This document shows, in pieces, positions 11,957-23,785 of a stretch of 64,000 bases of DNA. Source of the stretch: Siphonodentalium dalli (taxonomy: Eukaryota > Mollusca > Scaphopoda > Gadilida > Siphonodentaliidae). Each line of letters begins with the position of its first letter. Position 1 is the first letter of the stretch. The notes beneath the pieces are model-generated. The model had not been told where the DNA came from. It was given only the letters and a program-made list of their open reading frames with translations, and made no database searches. Location of the stretch: contig CP136069.1 of the NCBI GenBank assembly GCA_032622095.1, forward strand, positions 11,426,036 through 11,490,035. The letters are read 5' to 3'. A program made the position numbers and the translations under genes.

Positions 11957-12079
11957 AAATAGTTAAATATAGTCGTAACTCTATCACGAATAGTTAAATA
12001 TAGTCGTAACTCTGTCACGAATAGTTAAATATAGTCGTAACTCTATCACGAATAGCTAAATATAGTCGCAACTCTATCC
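11957..12079. repeat. 31-bp tandem repeat, 4 copies
   Basis: Units starting at 11,961, 11,992, 12,023 and 12,054 read AGTTAAATATAGTCGTAACT followed by CTATCACGAAT; the last unit is diverged. Confidence 0.95.
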
Positions 12080-12950
12080 GTTAGTTGCGAAACCACCCTC
12101 ATACCTAAAAACAAATGGTGATGTTTCCGGTAACGGAAGGGAAAACAGTTTGGTCGGGTTTAATTTTTTGACTTGGCACAACAGATGATACAGTACATGT
12201 ATAACAAAAACAATCAGCAGATTACTGTGGTTATTTACTGGAAGGGATAAATATGACTGGCATCGATTTTAAATAAAACCTGGTTGTTGAACTGGCCCGT
12301 ATACACAAAAATGCCGCCAAACCTCAAATTTCAGTGTAAACAATGCAGACCTGTAACTGATGAGCAGTTTTAATCAGATATCGATAAATGTGATTTATGT
12401 TTTGTATCGGTCATTGCGTTTGTTAAACCTGTTCACGGTGTCGATAAAATTAGTAGGGGCGGCTGTCTGGACTAGAGGTGGGCGGGTTACTAGAAACATC
12501 ACTATTTTTGCAGGCCTAATGTATATTAATTTCGACCGACTGAAACATACGAATCAGGATTTCCCTCTTGGTGAGATGAATGAAGAAGACTACTAGTTTT
12601 GCAGTTAAGTTCACATTTATGTCAGGAAATCTAGAATTCAATGTAACAAGATACAATATCGAACGATGTTAAGCCTATCGTATCGTTTCATGTATTTCGC
12701 GAATTTGCGATACAGAAAATCAAGTAATCTCTGAAGACAGGCATACGTAAATGAGCAAAACCTACAATGTTCTCTCAAGTTTACATGTATATTGATGTGT
12801 GCGGTGTGACTAAACACCGCCCGGACCAGCCCGGACCGCCCCTTTGAATGTGTGTATTTTTCACTTGTCTAGCTAACAATTAAAAATTCTTTCTCCAGTT
12901 ATCAAAATGTTAGTTCTGATAATTCAGGTGATATTCATTTGGGAACACTA
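12080..12950. other. Non-coding stretch, nothing recognised
   Basis: Short open frames only (the longest 78 codons at 12,360-12,596), none with a recognisable domain. A small inverted pair of CCGCCC/GGGCGG type near 12,820 is too short to interpret. Confidence 0.4.
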
Positions 12951-12954
12951 ATTT

Positions 12955-14152
12955 AGGGCGCGTACACATGAAGCTGCAAGAAAATATCTGCAAGAAAATA
13001 TCAGATAAAATTGCACACTGATATTTTCTTGCTGCAAAGATTACGCCCGTGAGAACGCGGCGGTTTAGACGGCGTTGATTGAGCTCAATCAGAACAGTAT
13101 TAGTCATGCTGGTTCAAGTGAATTTCGTCCGGTAAATAACCTATAGTCCATTTTGGCAATTCATAGCTTTTTTAAAATTTCCAACTGTTGACATGTATTA
13201 CCGAAGTCGGGTGTGATTAGCAACGTTGCTGATCTCATGCATAAAGACCGTCTGCATAATGAGAAAGTGGTCACGTTATTTGGAAATTTGGAAACGTTAT
13301 AATTTCATAGTGCATGTATATGTGGGGTGACAAATGTTATTATGGTTTTGTGGCAAATCGGATGACCCCAACCTCATTGATACCCCATATGAAGTTTTCA
13401 GGAGAATGTTGCTTGGTGCATGGGGCTGTGGTGTACATTACGTTACCGAACTTACATGAGTGCATGTGGGGACATGAGACCCCGCCAACTTGGAAACAAT
13501 ATTAGTTGGAAATTTCAGACCAACAATGGTTTGAAATGGTTCTCGTAGTCTGATTTTTCAACCATAATGTATGTGGAATTCGTGGTTTTAGACCAACATT
13601 TGCATTTTTCCTACTTTGGTCAAATTATTGGTTTGGAATTTCTTCTAGGCCCCTCCCTCCCCGGTGTCCAGTCAAAATTCAAGGTATGTGAGGTACCATA
13701 TGGGAAATTCAAAGACCATGGGAGGTGTGCAAATTCAATTATGTGATCTTGGGTCTTTGGCCCGATTCAAGAGGGGTGCAGTTGGAAATCCATGGACATC
13801 CTCCGTCAGCGGAAACCCTCAAAAGATATATATGTCCCCACACATATCCATATAATAGCTCAGCGATTATGTCAAACAATCCAAATGGAATTACGAAGTC
13901 AAATGTTGAAACAGGCGATAATTTTGATGGATCATAACTCGAGTGCGTGAACGGTTACCAGCGTGTCCCTTATAGAGATTAGTTAACGGATACCGAAGGC
14001 CACCAATCAAGGTGAACACATATCACCAACTGGCGATAAAATATCAGCGCGTTGCCTTCGTCGGATATTTTCCGGTATTATTTATTTGATTGGTCAGGTA
14101 AGTCACATGGGGCATACCTGATATGTTCTTGCCCGCCATGTGTACGCGCCCT
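12955..14152. mobile_element. Candidate TIR element (~1.2 kb)
   Basis: The left terminus AGGGCGCGTACACATG (12,955-12,970) is matched exactly by CATGTGTACGCGCCCT at 14,137-14,152. Both ends abut TA (TTTAGGG on the left, CCCTTAG on the right), which could be a TA target duplication. Sub-terminal ATATTTTCTTGC and GATATTTTCC words suggest further inverted similarity. The interior has no transposase frame and carries the dispersed repeat at 13,490-13,700. Confidence 0.6.
13490..13700. repeat. Dispersed repeat, diverged copy of 47,080-47,455
   Basis: Shared words in the same order are TTGGAAATTTCAGACCAACA, GGTTTGAAATGGTTCTCGTA, AGACCAACATTTGCAT and CCCTCCC..CCGGTG..CAGTCA. The two copies differ by many substitutions and small indels. 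Confidence 0.65.
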
Positions 14153-14404
14153 TAGTGTATCATGATATGCATCGTATCGTTGATCATGTATCGTGATTCA
14201 CATCATATCATGAAGAAGTGTATAACTACAACCCTAATTTAAATTGTACCGCGGCACCACCTCGCTGTCACAGTTAGACTGCATTCTTATGTGATGTTTA
14301 TATGAATTATATGTATATTTTAAGTGGTCATTATAAACACTCCAGATAGATTTGTCTGGGGTGGCGGGATACCCCGACAGTGTACATATGATATTTATTA
14401 ATTG

Positions 14405-14480
14405 AAAACTTAGTGATTGAAAATGGCGCCGGATATTGAACGCTCACGTGTTTCGAAATTTCTAGATCGAACAGAACAGA
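14405..14480. repeat. Short dispersed repeat, also at 44,262-44,338
   Basis: The segment GTGATTGAAAATGGCGCCGG then TATTGAACGCTCACGTGTTT then CGAAATTTCTAGATC matches 44,262-44,338 in the same orientation with several differences. Confidence 0.6.
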
Positions 14481-14556
14481 ATTAACGCGGTGCATGGCAC
14501 TCACAGAAAATGAACTTAGCTATGAGACCAGTAAGTTTCGATCAGCTCAGAAGGAT

Positions 14557-15043
14557 CCTACACACACACGACAACTTTAAATCATTAATTAAGATCCGGA
14601 ACTATTTTAACAAATCCGTCATCATGTTTTGTGTCAACTAAAACAATGGCGACCAACCAAATACATACGGAGGAATTCGTGGACGATAATACAACTGGAG
14701 ATATGTCTCCAACATGTTAAACAAGAAGCACCTCAAACATAAGTTCACTTGCGAACGCAGAGTTGCATAAACAATCACGAATATCGCATAAGATTTATCC
14801 CCAGATGTACCGTTCCGAAGCTACTGGAATTTACACAGATTGGTATAAAACAAAAAATCGGAAAGATGATCTAAATTTCGCGACCTGATTTCCAGGTTGT
14901 CCTAAGTGCACTTTTTGTGTTTTTGAGATAATCGATTTTTAAAGTTTGAATCTCCGATGCGGGTCTACTATTAAGACTATGGCGAAACTGCTAACGCTGT
15001 TCGATTGGAAAATCATTCCTTTAATAGAATAAATAAGCATCAC
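14557..15043 (+). mobile_element. 487-bp duplicated element, copy 1, between 32-bp direct repeats
   Basis: Nearly identical to 19,318-19,803 from CCTACACACACACGAC to AATAAGCATCAC; outside these points the copies have no similarity, which defines the element. It is bounded by direct repeats at 14,527-14,558 and 15,042-15,073, starting ACCAGTAAGTTTCGATCAGC and differing at one base, which look like an unusually long target duplication. Inside, an ATG in good context (14,646) opens a 24-codon frame starting MATNQIHTEEF that is preserved in the second copy. No terminal inverted repeats and no poly-A tail were seen, so the transposition class is unknown. Confidence 0.75.
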
Positions 15044-15071
15044 CAGTAAGTTTCGATCAGCTCAGAAAGAT

Positions 15072-15450
15072 CCAGGCAATTCTTTAAGGACTGGCCATTT
15101 ATAAATGGACAATCCGTACCTAAATTGTCATTAATTAATGGTCAATCCGACCACGCGTGGCACGCGTGGTCGATTGTCCATTTAGAAAGAACCATTAACG
15201 CTAATCATTCAATTTAATTTGGATTAACTAAATACCGGAGATAGTTGAAGAAGTGTTTTTGACGAAATAACAGAAATATTTGAAGAAGTGTTTTTAAAGA
15301 GATTAAATATGAATTTAGCATGCAGGATTATCTATATATGTCGTGATTTAGTGGACAATCCCAAGCTCGCGTGCCACGCGTGGTCGGATTGACCATTAAT
15401 TAATGAAAATGTATTAATGGACAATCTTATGCACACTAGGTGGAAAGATC
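15072..15450. mobile_element. MITE-like element with internal palindromes
   Basis: The left end GGCAATTCTTTAAGGA, the palindrome CCATTTATAAATGG, then TTAATTAATGGTCAATCCG and ACCACGCGTGGCACGCG are mirrored on the right by CGCGTGCCACGCGTGGTCGG and ATTGACCATTAATTAATG. The 45,930-46,243 copy has the intact right terminus (CCTTAAAGAATTGCC); here the right end is truncated. A tandem word (GAAGAAGTGTTTTT) lies in the centre of both. Confidence 0.7.
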
Positions 15451-15676
15451 GGACAAGCATGGCAAGTATGATTCGTTGGGAAGATGTGTTCGGAAGATAG
15501 ACTTGGAATATCAATAGAAATTGTTTGTATTCACGTCTGAGACGAATGCCAATGATACGCTCATTGTGTACATCGATTGTGGACGCATTGATTGACCGAG
15601 ATTTCTCAACGATGAATGCGACACCATCTCGACAATAACTACCACCCGTTTTCGTAATAATAGTTCTATCACACGA

Positions 15677-15763
15677 TCACGGTCCTGATCGACGGAGCAT
15701 CATTGTTGTGTGCATCGTCGAGTTGCGGCCGAGGTGGCTGAGCCAATTCATTCCTGTGACTTC
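15677..15763 (-). pseudogene. FReD C-terminal fragment (28 codons)
   Basis: On the minus strand the segment encodes the last 28 residues of a fibrinogen-related domain, beginning EVTGMNWLSHLG and ending MMLRRSGP then stop. It differs from the exon at 51,459-52,102 at only a few residues (SHLGRNST versus TDLGYDSM). Upstream the similarity stops abruptly at 15,764, so no complete domain can be made. It lies ~640 bp from the larger FReD pseudogene on the same strand, suggesting tandem duplication followed by decay. Non-functional; function is inferred only from the paralogue. Confidence 0.85.
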
Positions 15764-15779
15764 TTCATTAACAAAAATG

Positions 15780-16260
15780 ATAATTAATTATTGGGTAGTA
15801 CATAACACATTATGACATACATATGAATTACATTATAGATATGATATATACAGAAGTTAAGCTCCAGTTCCAGGAGATTACTGTTGCGCGCCACAATACA
15901 CAGGCATTAATTTAATCCGGCGCCATTTAATTTCATCATGCAACTTGATGACGACCTTGCGCATGTAAATGTGTTGTCTTTAGATCTGTATCTTGCCTCA
16001 GCATGTAGTGTTTTTTATTTTTGTTATTTTATTTATTTATTTATTTATTTATTTTTTATTAATTAAACTTATTTTTGGTACTATTTTCTTTACTTAATTA
16101 TGTTTTTGATGTCAATTTTTGTTTTATACATTTATACCACTTTTTATTTTATTACATTATTTGGGTTTATTTTTATTTTACTTCTTTATAATTAATATTT
16201 TCTTTTTTTTCTCGTTCCTTCATGTTTGATTAAAGTTAGATTATTTTGTATATTTTTAGG
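15780..16260. other. T-rich low-complexity DNA with a TTTA microsatellite
   Basis: Includes a (TTTA)n run at about 16,023-16,053 and long T-rich tracts. No genes. Confidence 0.8.
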
Positions 16261-16400
16261 TGATTATGTTAGTTTCTTTTGTTCGATTCTGTAACTCTTC
16301 GTGTATGGAGGAAATAAATAAATATATATATTGCATTTAGTTTTGAATTCCACATACATATAACAGTCCTTGATAGTCCTTTCATCGAGAGATGTGAGGA

Positions 16401-18855
16401 TCACGGTCCTGATCGACGGAGCTTCATCGTTGTGTGCATCATCGAGTAGTAGCCGAGGTGGGTGAGCCAATTCATTCCTGTGACTTCTCCATCTCGGGGC
16501 GTCATGCTGAGGTATTCGCCGTTCAGATTACTTTTATAGCAGCAGTTATACCACCAGGGGCCTATACTATAGAATACAATTTTTGTAAAAGCAGGCTTAT
16601 TTGAGCCGTACAGAAGGTGTCGAGTACTATGGACCACTGTAATCTAACAGCGAACGCGATTTCTTGTAAATCACAAAAAGGCGGCAAATCGAGTACTATC
16701 GACCACCGTTCGTTGAACGCACATCTAAACATTTGTGATTTTGTCAAGGGAAATTACTCTAATGATATATGCGAATGATATGGCAATGCCTATTTGTGTC
16801 AGTTGGTGAGTGATTTAGTTGATGAATAAAGGTACATTATGTGTGACTAGTTTCCGATACTTGGGTTATTTTGACCACAATTGCGCACGATGAAAAGTAA
16901 TTTTTTCAGTATCGTGTGGAATACTTACCATTTTCAGATGTTTTATGTTACATATTTATTAACGGTTTGTCGAAAAAGGTCGGCAAACACACACATCGGT
17001 TGCCGTTCAAATGGCCACATCAACTTTATATAGCAATATTACCAAGGATGGAACCTAATTTGTCTAGCTAGCTTTGTCTGGCTGAAATATTAGTGGGAAC
17101 ATCTAGACCTTAATAGTTGAAAAGTTTGAGGTAACATGCAGCTGGCAAAATTCAACCCATGATGGGGGTGCGATGGCTGTTCTCGGACTTGGTATTTTCG
17201 ACCTGTGTAAAGGATGGGTGTTCATTTGGAAATTCCAATGTGGACCAACACTCCCTCGTCCAGGGTCTCCGGGGACACCCAACCTCGATTTTAAAACATA
17301 TATATAGCACCATCTACTTAAACTATACCTAATTCTCAGCACCTTCCATTTATACCCAACTAAGCGGCTGAATTTAGGTAAACATATGACATTTAGTTAT
17401 AACCAACACGCACTACTACATTGGTAAGTTAAGGATCGGGGGACCCCGATTTTTTCTAAAAAATCACTCATGGAACATTCTGTGCGGCACTACTGGCCAA
17501 ATAAAATTGTTTAGACCACAAGGTGAACGCAAACTTCTTGAGCACACAAATGCCATGCGGTTCAAATGTGTTACATAATGTCATGGTAAATATTTGGGGT
17601 CCACTGATTCTTAACGCAACTTAGCCTGAAATTATCAGTAACTGTTTCAACACGAAATGCTACCACCTCCGATTCACCGCGTATCCGTGTACCTTCGCAC
17701 AAAGATCGTTTATATATATATATATATATACGTTTTGAGCCCAAGCCCGACAACTGTAACTCTTTAATTCCATTCATAATTAAAATCTAGGCCGCTGACA
17801 TGGAAACTCTTTTCATCTCTATTGAGCGTAAACCATCTCAATGGGTTAACAATTGAGATTCCGTGACGCATTACAAAGAACATGTACCCAGCTAATCGCA
17901 CTCACCATTTTCCGCACGGATAATCGTCGTGAAAAATCAATAATGTAGCCTGTGCCATTGTAATCTAATAATGAATATTCACAAAAATGGTATTATTGCT
18001 GTACTATAGAACCCGCTTAGCCAGTACTTGATAATTCCGTATTGCGAATTTTTACATATTACAAAGCTGTAGCGTTCGAGTACTATGAAAACATGAACAG
18101 ATGAAACTTTCAGGCCCCCCTTTTCTCCACCAAATGCAAAGATTTTCCGGTCAAGTGAATCCCGGTATATAGATGGTTCGCCAAAAAGATCATATAAGTC
18201 ATTACATGTCAATGTATTTTGCATAAAAAGAGTTTTGGGCATATGTTGAGTTTCAATCTACAATGAAAGAAATACACTGATAGAAATACAGTCGAATACT
18301 ATATAACACAAAATTTGTATTACAAAATTAGTAAATCACAAATTAACGCTGATATTACAAAAGTTTTATTCTATAGTATAGGCACCAGGCGCCGTGGTGT
18401 ATAACAGGACATGAGATGGGGCATCCAGATGGCGGTGGGTGATTGTTATCCTTCGTGCTGAACGGCATCCCGTCGTGAATGGCCATCGAATCACCCACGT
18501 CCCCGCTGTAACCAGACGCGTAGATGGTATAGTTGTTGGTTGAGCTGTCGACACCGACGTTGGAATAGTGAGCGTGTATTATGTCTTCAGATGATTGGGT
18601 CAGCTTGACGTACACCTCGCTTGGTCCACTGGCAGATAATTTGTGTATTATATCGAACCCAATCCAATGGTTTTCAGTCAGCGCCGAATCCATCCTCGTA
18701 CTCGACCCAACCTCGATAGAATGTGATGTTGCTGACTCTTTGCTGAAAGACGGTCCAGCCGCCTTCCATTCTTGTCATGTCGCGCACCACATCCGTTTCA
18801 ACGCCGCCATCTGGTCTGATTGTATACACGCCATCTGTACATAATGGTTGTAAGG
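16401..18855 (-). pseudogene. Fibrinogen-related domain pseudogene, split by a TIR element
   Basis: Two minus-strand blocks reconstitute most of a FReD: 18,384-18,855 carries DGVYTIRPDGG, GGWTVFQQR, RGWVEYEDGFG, then NHWIGFDI and GYSGDVGDSM; 16,401-16,558 carries WWYNCCYKSNLNGEY through LRRSGP and stop. Breaks visible against the exon at 51,459-52,102: (1) a 1.8 kb element at 16,559-18,383 interrupts the conserved HHGAW-W motif; (2) an 8-nt deletion near 18,690 after GFG shifts the frame; (3) the first ~43 nt (splice acceptor and DCKEL cysteine) are deleted; (4) the second conserved cysteine is Arg (VVRDM instead of VVCEM). FReDs are secreted lectin-like domains used in invertebrate recognition; this copy cannot encode one. 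Sequence after the stop (TTTTGAATTCCACATACATA and onward) is shared with the intact copy's 3' flank. Confidence 0.9.
16559..18383. mobile_element. Non-autonomous TIR element inserted in the FReD exon (~1.8 kb)
   Basis: Left end GGCCTATACTATAGAATA and right end TATTCTATAGTATAGGC are complementary, and similarity continues through a TTTTTGTAA-like word. The element is flanked by ACCAGG at 16,553-16,558 and 18,384-18,389, present once in the rejoined host sequence, so a ~6-bp target duplication is likely. The uninterrupted FReD exon at 51.6 kb serves as an empty-site comparison. Sub-terminal TCGAGTACTAT words occur twice on the left (16,620 and 16,688) and as TTCGAGTACTAT and TCGAATACTAT on the right. 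No transposase frame is visible. A (TA)n run lies at about 17,709-17,732. The superfamily is not identifiable by eye. Confidence 0.85.
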
Positions 18856-19164
18856 ACAGCATTTACACGACCTAATCACAGGGGAGAGTCGTTAAAACGA
18901 GTAAAATATAAATTACAAAATATATCAGTTTAAAACGAGTTTTTTTTTTTTTTAATAAAGTGACCTGATTCCAAAAATTGTGACATTGTTTTCACTTAAG
19001 CTGAATATTGTTTACAAAGGCCTTTTTAACCAATATGAGATTTCAGTTTTTAAATTTGACATGGACATGATAATTAACCATGACTGTGTTAGCATACAAT
19101 ATACAGTTGTCGTTCGCGCTTAAGCACCATAAGTATTGCCCGTAAGGGGTGTACGGCCGAAATA

Positions 19165-19300
19165 AATGCACCTTTCTCCCACCACCTACCCATTAAACAC
19201 AGGCAGCCTGTGTGGGATAGCTGGGTGATATTTCCCTTTCTCCCACCCCTACACCTTTTATCACAGGCAACCCGTGTGGGATAGCTGGGTCACACCACAC
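19165..19300. repeat. ~65-bp tandem duplication
   Basis: The words CCTTTCTCCCACC, ACACAGGCAGCCTGTGTGGG and ATAGCTGGGT occur twice in the same order with modest divergence, directly before the second 487-bp element. Confidence 0.75.
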
Positions 19301-19317
19301 GTGACCAGCTGTCTCAC

Positions 19318-19803
19318 CCTACACACACACGACAACTTTAAATAATTAATTAGGATCCGGAACTATTTTAACAATCCGTCATCATGTTTTGTGTCAACTA
19401 AAACAATGGCGACCAACCAAATACACACGGAGGAATTCGTGGACGATAATACAACTGGAGATATGTCTCCAACATGTTAAACAAGAAGCACCTTAAACAT
19501 AAGTTCACTTGCGAACGCATAGTTGCATAACCAATCACGAATATCGCATAAGATTTATCCCCAGATGTACCGTTCCGAAGCTACTGGAATGTGCACAGAT
19601 TGGTATAAAACAAAAAATCGGAAAAATGCTCTAAATTTCGCGACCTGATTTCCAGTTTGTCCTAAGTGCACTTTTTGTGTTTTTGAGATAATCGATTTTT
19701 AAAGTTTGAATCTCCGATGCGGGTCTACTATTAAGACTATGGCGAAACTGCTAACGCTGTTCGATTGGAAAATCATTCCTTTAATATAATAAATAAGCAT
19801 CAC
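19318..19803 (+). mobile_element. 487-bp duplicated element, copy 2
   Basis: Matches 14,557-15,043 almost base for base (roughly a dozen differences by eye). The 24-codon frame starting MATNQIHTEEF is conserved, with one synonymous His codon change. Long flanking direct repeats like those of copy 1 are not present here. Confidence 0.85.
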
Positions 19804-22800
19804 AATTCATAAATTGAATGTAATCCTGTTTTTTTAAGAATACTGCAGGTAGGGTGCATATTTTGGCACTTAGGACATACTGGAACTTAATTACGCTATG
19901 AATAGTTCAAATGACACTATTGGACTAACATTTGTTAGAATGGCCACATTGTTCTATATGTCAGAAATATTAGGAGAATTGCACTTGGAACAAACAATAT
20001 AATATCACAGGTCTGAATCTTAACAGGACATCTTGGAATTCATATATTATATTACATATAAGTGTTCTATGTATACGCTAACCAAGATGATATTTTGCTT
20101 ATTTCATAAATGGTATGTATGTCTAAATTTGATCAACTAGATCGTTGACATTCAGACCATGTCACCTCCTATAAATATAAAACCGACGAACTTGACACTC
20201 GCTCCGAAACGGATGCCACAATATCTTCTAGTCGTTGTTTAGACTCCATTTTGTAGTGAACCTAGAACAGATAGGTAATAACATGTTTTCGACATGAGAA
20301 GCGCATTGGGGAACATTTTCTACAGCTCTTTGACATAAGTACTATTTATGGATTTTATGATAATATTGTTTTTTTTGTCAAAAGACAAGAATATGTAAAA
20401 AATAAATGGTGAAATTGGAATCTTGTTTGTCAACAAATCTGCCGACTACAAACGCCGAGTTGAGTTTCCTGACTGCTAAATATGACCATAAAATAACGTA
20501 TCCTAAATTTTGATGTGTTTTATTGATGGTAGGTCATTATATTTAGGTTTACAATTAAAAAAAAAACATTGTGAAAATTGGAATTTTAGTCCGGGAACAA
20601 GGTCCCTCGGGATTATATTTAATCGATTTTTGTTTTGTTCGTTATGACGTTTTCTCAAACTATTTAGACTTTGAAAGATGTCCGTGCATATATATGTAAA
20701 ATGGATTATGGTAGTTAGGATAGCCTAGATCTTTTTTCGGAAGTATGTACCCCCTCACTTCAATGTTATAAATGTGACAGAAAAATGCATCAGAAACGCA
20801 TTATTCTTGTTGCCATGGCATAGTTATGCTTGTCAGTTCGTGAAAAATTTAACTGAAAAATCAAAGATGGCGGGCAAAATGGCAAACGGAAGAATAGTAA
20901 CATGATATATTTTTCCTTTATATGAAAACAGTAGGCGTAAATGGCTATAGTTGTGCCACCATACATGATGTACAATCTTAATCCGATAATATTAAGTCAT
21001 AGCCCGACGATTTGTCAATTCAGTGTTTTAAAATGTTTCAAAAATGACAGCGAAAATTGCGATCGGATGTCAACATTTGAAGTGTGTTTGTTGATTTTTC
21101 ACCAAATCTTCACATATCGAATAAATTGATAGCCAAACAGTAGTGATATATGCCATCATAATATAGTTTCCAAAAACCACTAACTATAAAATGAGTGTCA
21201 CAAACCACATAACGAATGTGTCGCAGCTCCTGAAAACACGTTTTTTTCCGGTGTTTTCTGGTGCTTGCAAATTGTTTCCTTTTGCCCTTTTTGACCTAAT
21301 TACAAGCTGTTTAGCCTATATAATGATTGTTTTGATGCGTTATTATCTAAATAACACCTGTAATGTACACCCAAGATACTCGGTACTGTTATCTGTGGTC
21401 AGGTTGGCCTCAGAAGTTTTATATTATTTGATCCCTTCTAATACTAAGTAACCTTCGTGAAATTTTTAACTGCGCTGGTCCACCTGGGTTGGATAACCAC
21501 TTATCCACTATATTATAATGAACTTTAAAGACAAATAAACCACATATCATTCAGTAAGTAAAATATTATATCACTTTACCAATATATGTGGTATCAAACT
21601 GAAATTCAACTCTCCAAGTCTGATATGAAACTGAAATAATGTATAAAATAAATGTAGAACATGCCTGTTCTCTAATCTATAAACATGATTCTATCACAAA
21701 GTTACTAATATTATAAAAGACAAAAGTGCTACAGTGTTACATACCCAATTATTAATGAACAGACATTCACATGGATCTCAATCAGTCTCAATAGCATTTT
21801 CTTAGTAAAACATGACTGTCTTTCACTTGTGAAATAATGAGATTTTATTTATTTATATGCGCTATTCTACAACCATTTAGCTAATGTTAATATTAAAATG
21901 ACCCATCTAACCACGTACACTGCATATTATAAAACATGCAAGAAACAGTTTGATAAGTGTCTAGTCTGAAATACTTAGGTAATTTTGAACCAGAAAATGT
22001 AACCAAAGTTTCTTGTTAAACTCATTCATGTCTTAATCCAGATTAGATAAAGATTTTGTATGTCACTTTGGACAACGATAATTGAAACATCGCCTGAGTT
22101 TAAATTAACTTAAATAATTCTTCAATCAGCTTCAACATTTTTCAAAATTCAATTTAGAAATGTCAGTTGAACGACATCGATGATAAAATGAAAATGAATA
22201 TATCTGATACATTTTGCATAGAAAGTCACTGCCACATCTGACTCCATTAAATCCAATAAGATCGGAGTGGATCGTTCATAGGAAACTATATTAATACCAC
22301 CAGTCAAAACACTCATAAGGACAAACTTCCAATGGAAATATATAGGACATACACTTCATTAAATACTGCATAACAAAAAAAGCTGAACTCTCAGCACAAG
22401 CAATGCACTCATATGAGATTTAAAACATTTATCTAGAAAACCCCATCTCAACCTGGGCAGCATATAATTTTCCGATGTGTTGTGTGTTTACAACTTCACT
22501 TTAACTAGCAACTTTAAAAAATATATAAAGTAAACACGAGTGCATTTCATGGATAAATGCACATTACACAAAGTCCAGTGCAAATCTGGAATAAATAATT
22601 AGTTAAAATATTTTTTAAAAGTTGTTTTACTGGTTGTGTCAGCTGGTTGTGTTGAGTTTTTCATGATAAATGTTTTTAATCGCATGAGTGTATTGCTTGT
22701 GCTCATAGTTATAATTTATTAGTATTTAAGTTTAACTGGTGGCGAAAGTACACCAAAGTTGGATGATGCTTGAAAAAACAGAAGGGTCAAATTACGAATG

Positions 22801-22900
22801 ACTGATAATTATTATATATGTTCAATTTAATTATTATATATAATTATTATATATGTTCTATTTTATAACCATTCTCTGTTTCACAACATCAGCCATCTTC
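19804..22900. other. AT-rich non-coding DNA
   Basis: No open frame with recognisable similarity, no tandem array and no long inverted repeat. A TATAAATATAAAA word at about 20,171 followed by an AACAGATAGGTAATA donor-like word at about 20,264 could be a promoter plus 5' exon, but nothing else supports it. Probably intergenic or intronic. Confidence 0.45.
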
Positions 22901-23780
22901 ACTGGACATTCTACACCCTGATATTTTTGCCTATAATGGCTCTCCAGCTTGATAAATGTCATTCAAATGTTACTGGAAAGGGGGGGGGTCCCAAAACCAT
23001 GAGTGGAAACACAAAATTTGCACAAAGAGGGGGTGGGGGTCCAAATTGCTGCAGTGGCTCCCCCCTGGTCTGATCGAGAGAATGCGCATATTTGTCAAGA
23101 CGGAGAATGCACAGCACTGTCACTGTGGTAAGCATTGTGTGCCAATTTTCGAGCACCATTTGAACAAGATATTTGATAGAAAAGTTTAGCCAGACAAGCC
23201 ACAAGATGTTCAAAGGTTGCCGACGATTTTCGGCGATTTCGCACAAAAAATAACAATCACAATGGCAATGCCTTTGACAAATGTCCGCTAAATTGCTAAT
23301 CATAATATAAATTGAGGAATGATGTTTCGCACGATGAACTAGATGTACTATTTGAATGTATGCAAAATAGCATGACAATGCGAATAATCAGTAAATAGAA
23401 GTTTATGCATGTTGAAAATTAATATTCCTAACTTCGCTGCATCTGGACTGTAGCTCACTGGCTCAGTAGCTGTTGATATGTCAGGGCAGGAACCAATTCT
23501 TGTTAGAGACACACTGGTCCAGGTGCTACCTCGGCTGAGGAACTTTATAAGTTATATAACCCTGTGGTAGGGCCTGATTTCAAATCTTACGTTCCGATTC
23601 GAAAGCGGTCGTGTGATTAGGGATATTTCGAATCGTTGTATACTTTATCACCCGGGATAGACTGCATTATAAATTCATATAAAAAAAATCATTATATCCC
23701 CAATAATTAACCTGAGTCTCCTTCCGCGCCATCTGGGACCTCCGTATAGTCCAACGTGTATAGGCAAAGTTGCACAATAG
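22901..23780. other. Non-coding stretch with G-runs
   Basis: Contains two poly-G tracts (about 22,980 and 23,028) each followed by a TCC-type word, suggesting a small imperfect duplication. The 139-codon minus frame here spans these G/C runs and shows no domain signature. Confidence 0.4.
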
Positions 23781-23785
23781 CACAC

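Noticed and set aside
12910-13107. 65-codon minus frame at the left end of the 12.96 kb TIR element
   Set aside because: Runs across the terminus into flanking DNA and has no similarity to a transposase.
20165-20280. TATA box plus donor-like word as a gene start
   Set aside because: The donor (AGATAGGTAATA) is weak and no coding sequence follows; kept only as a remark.
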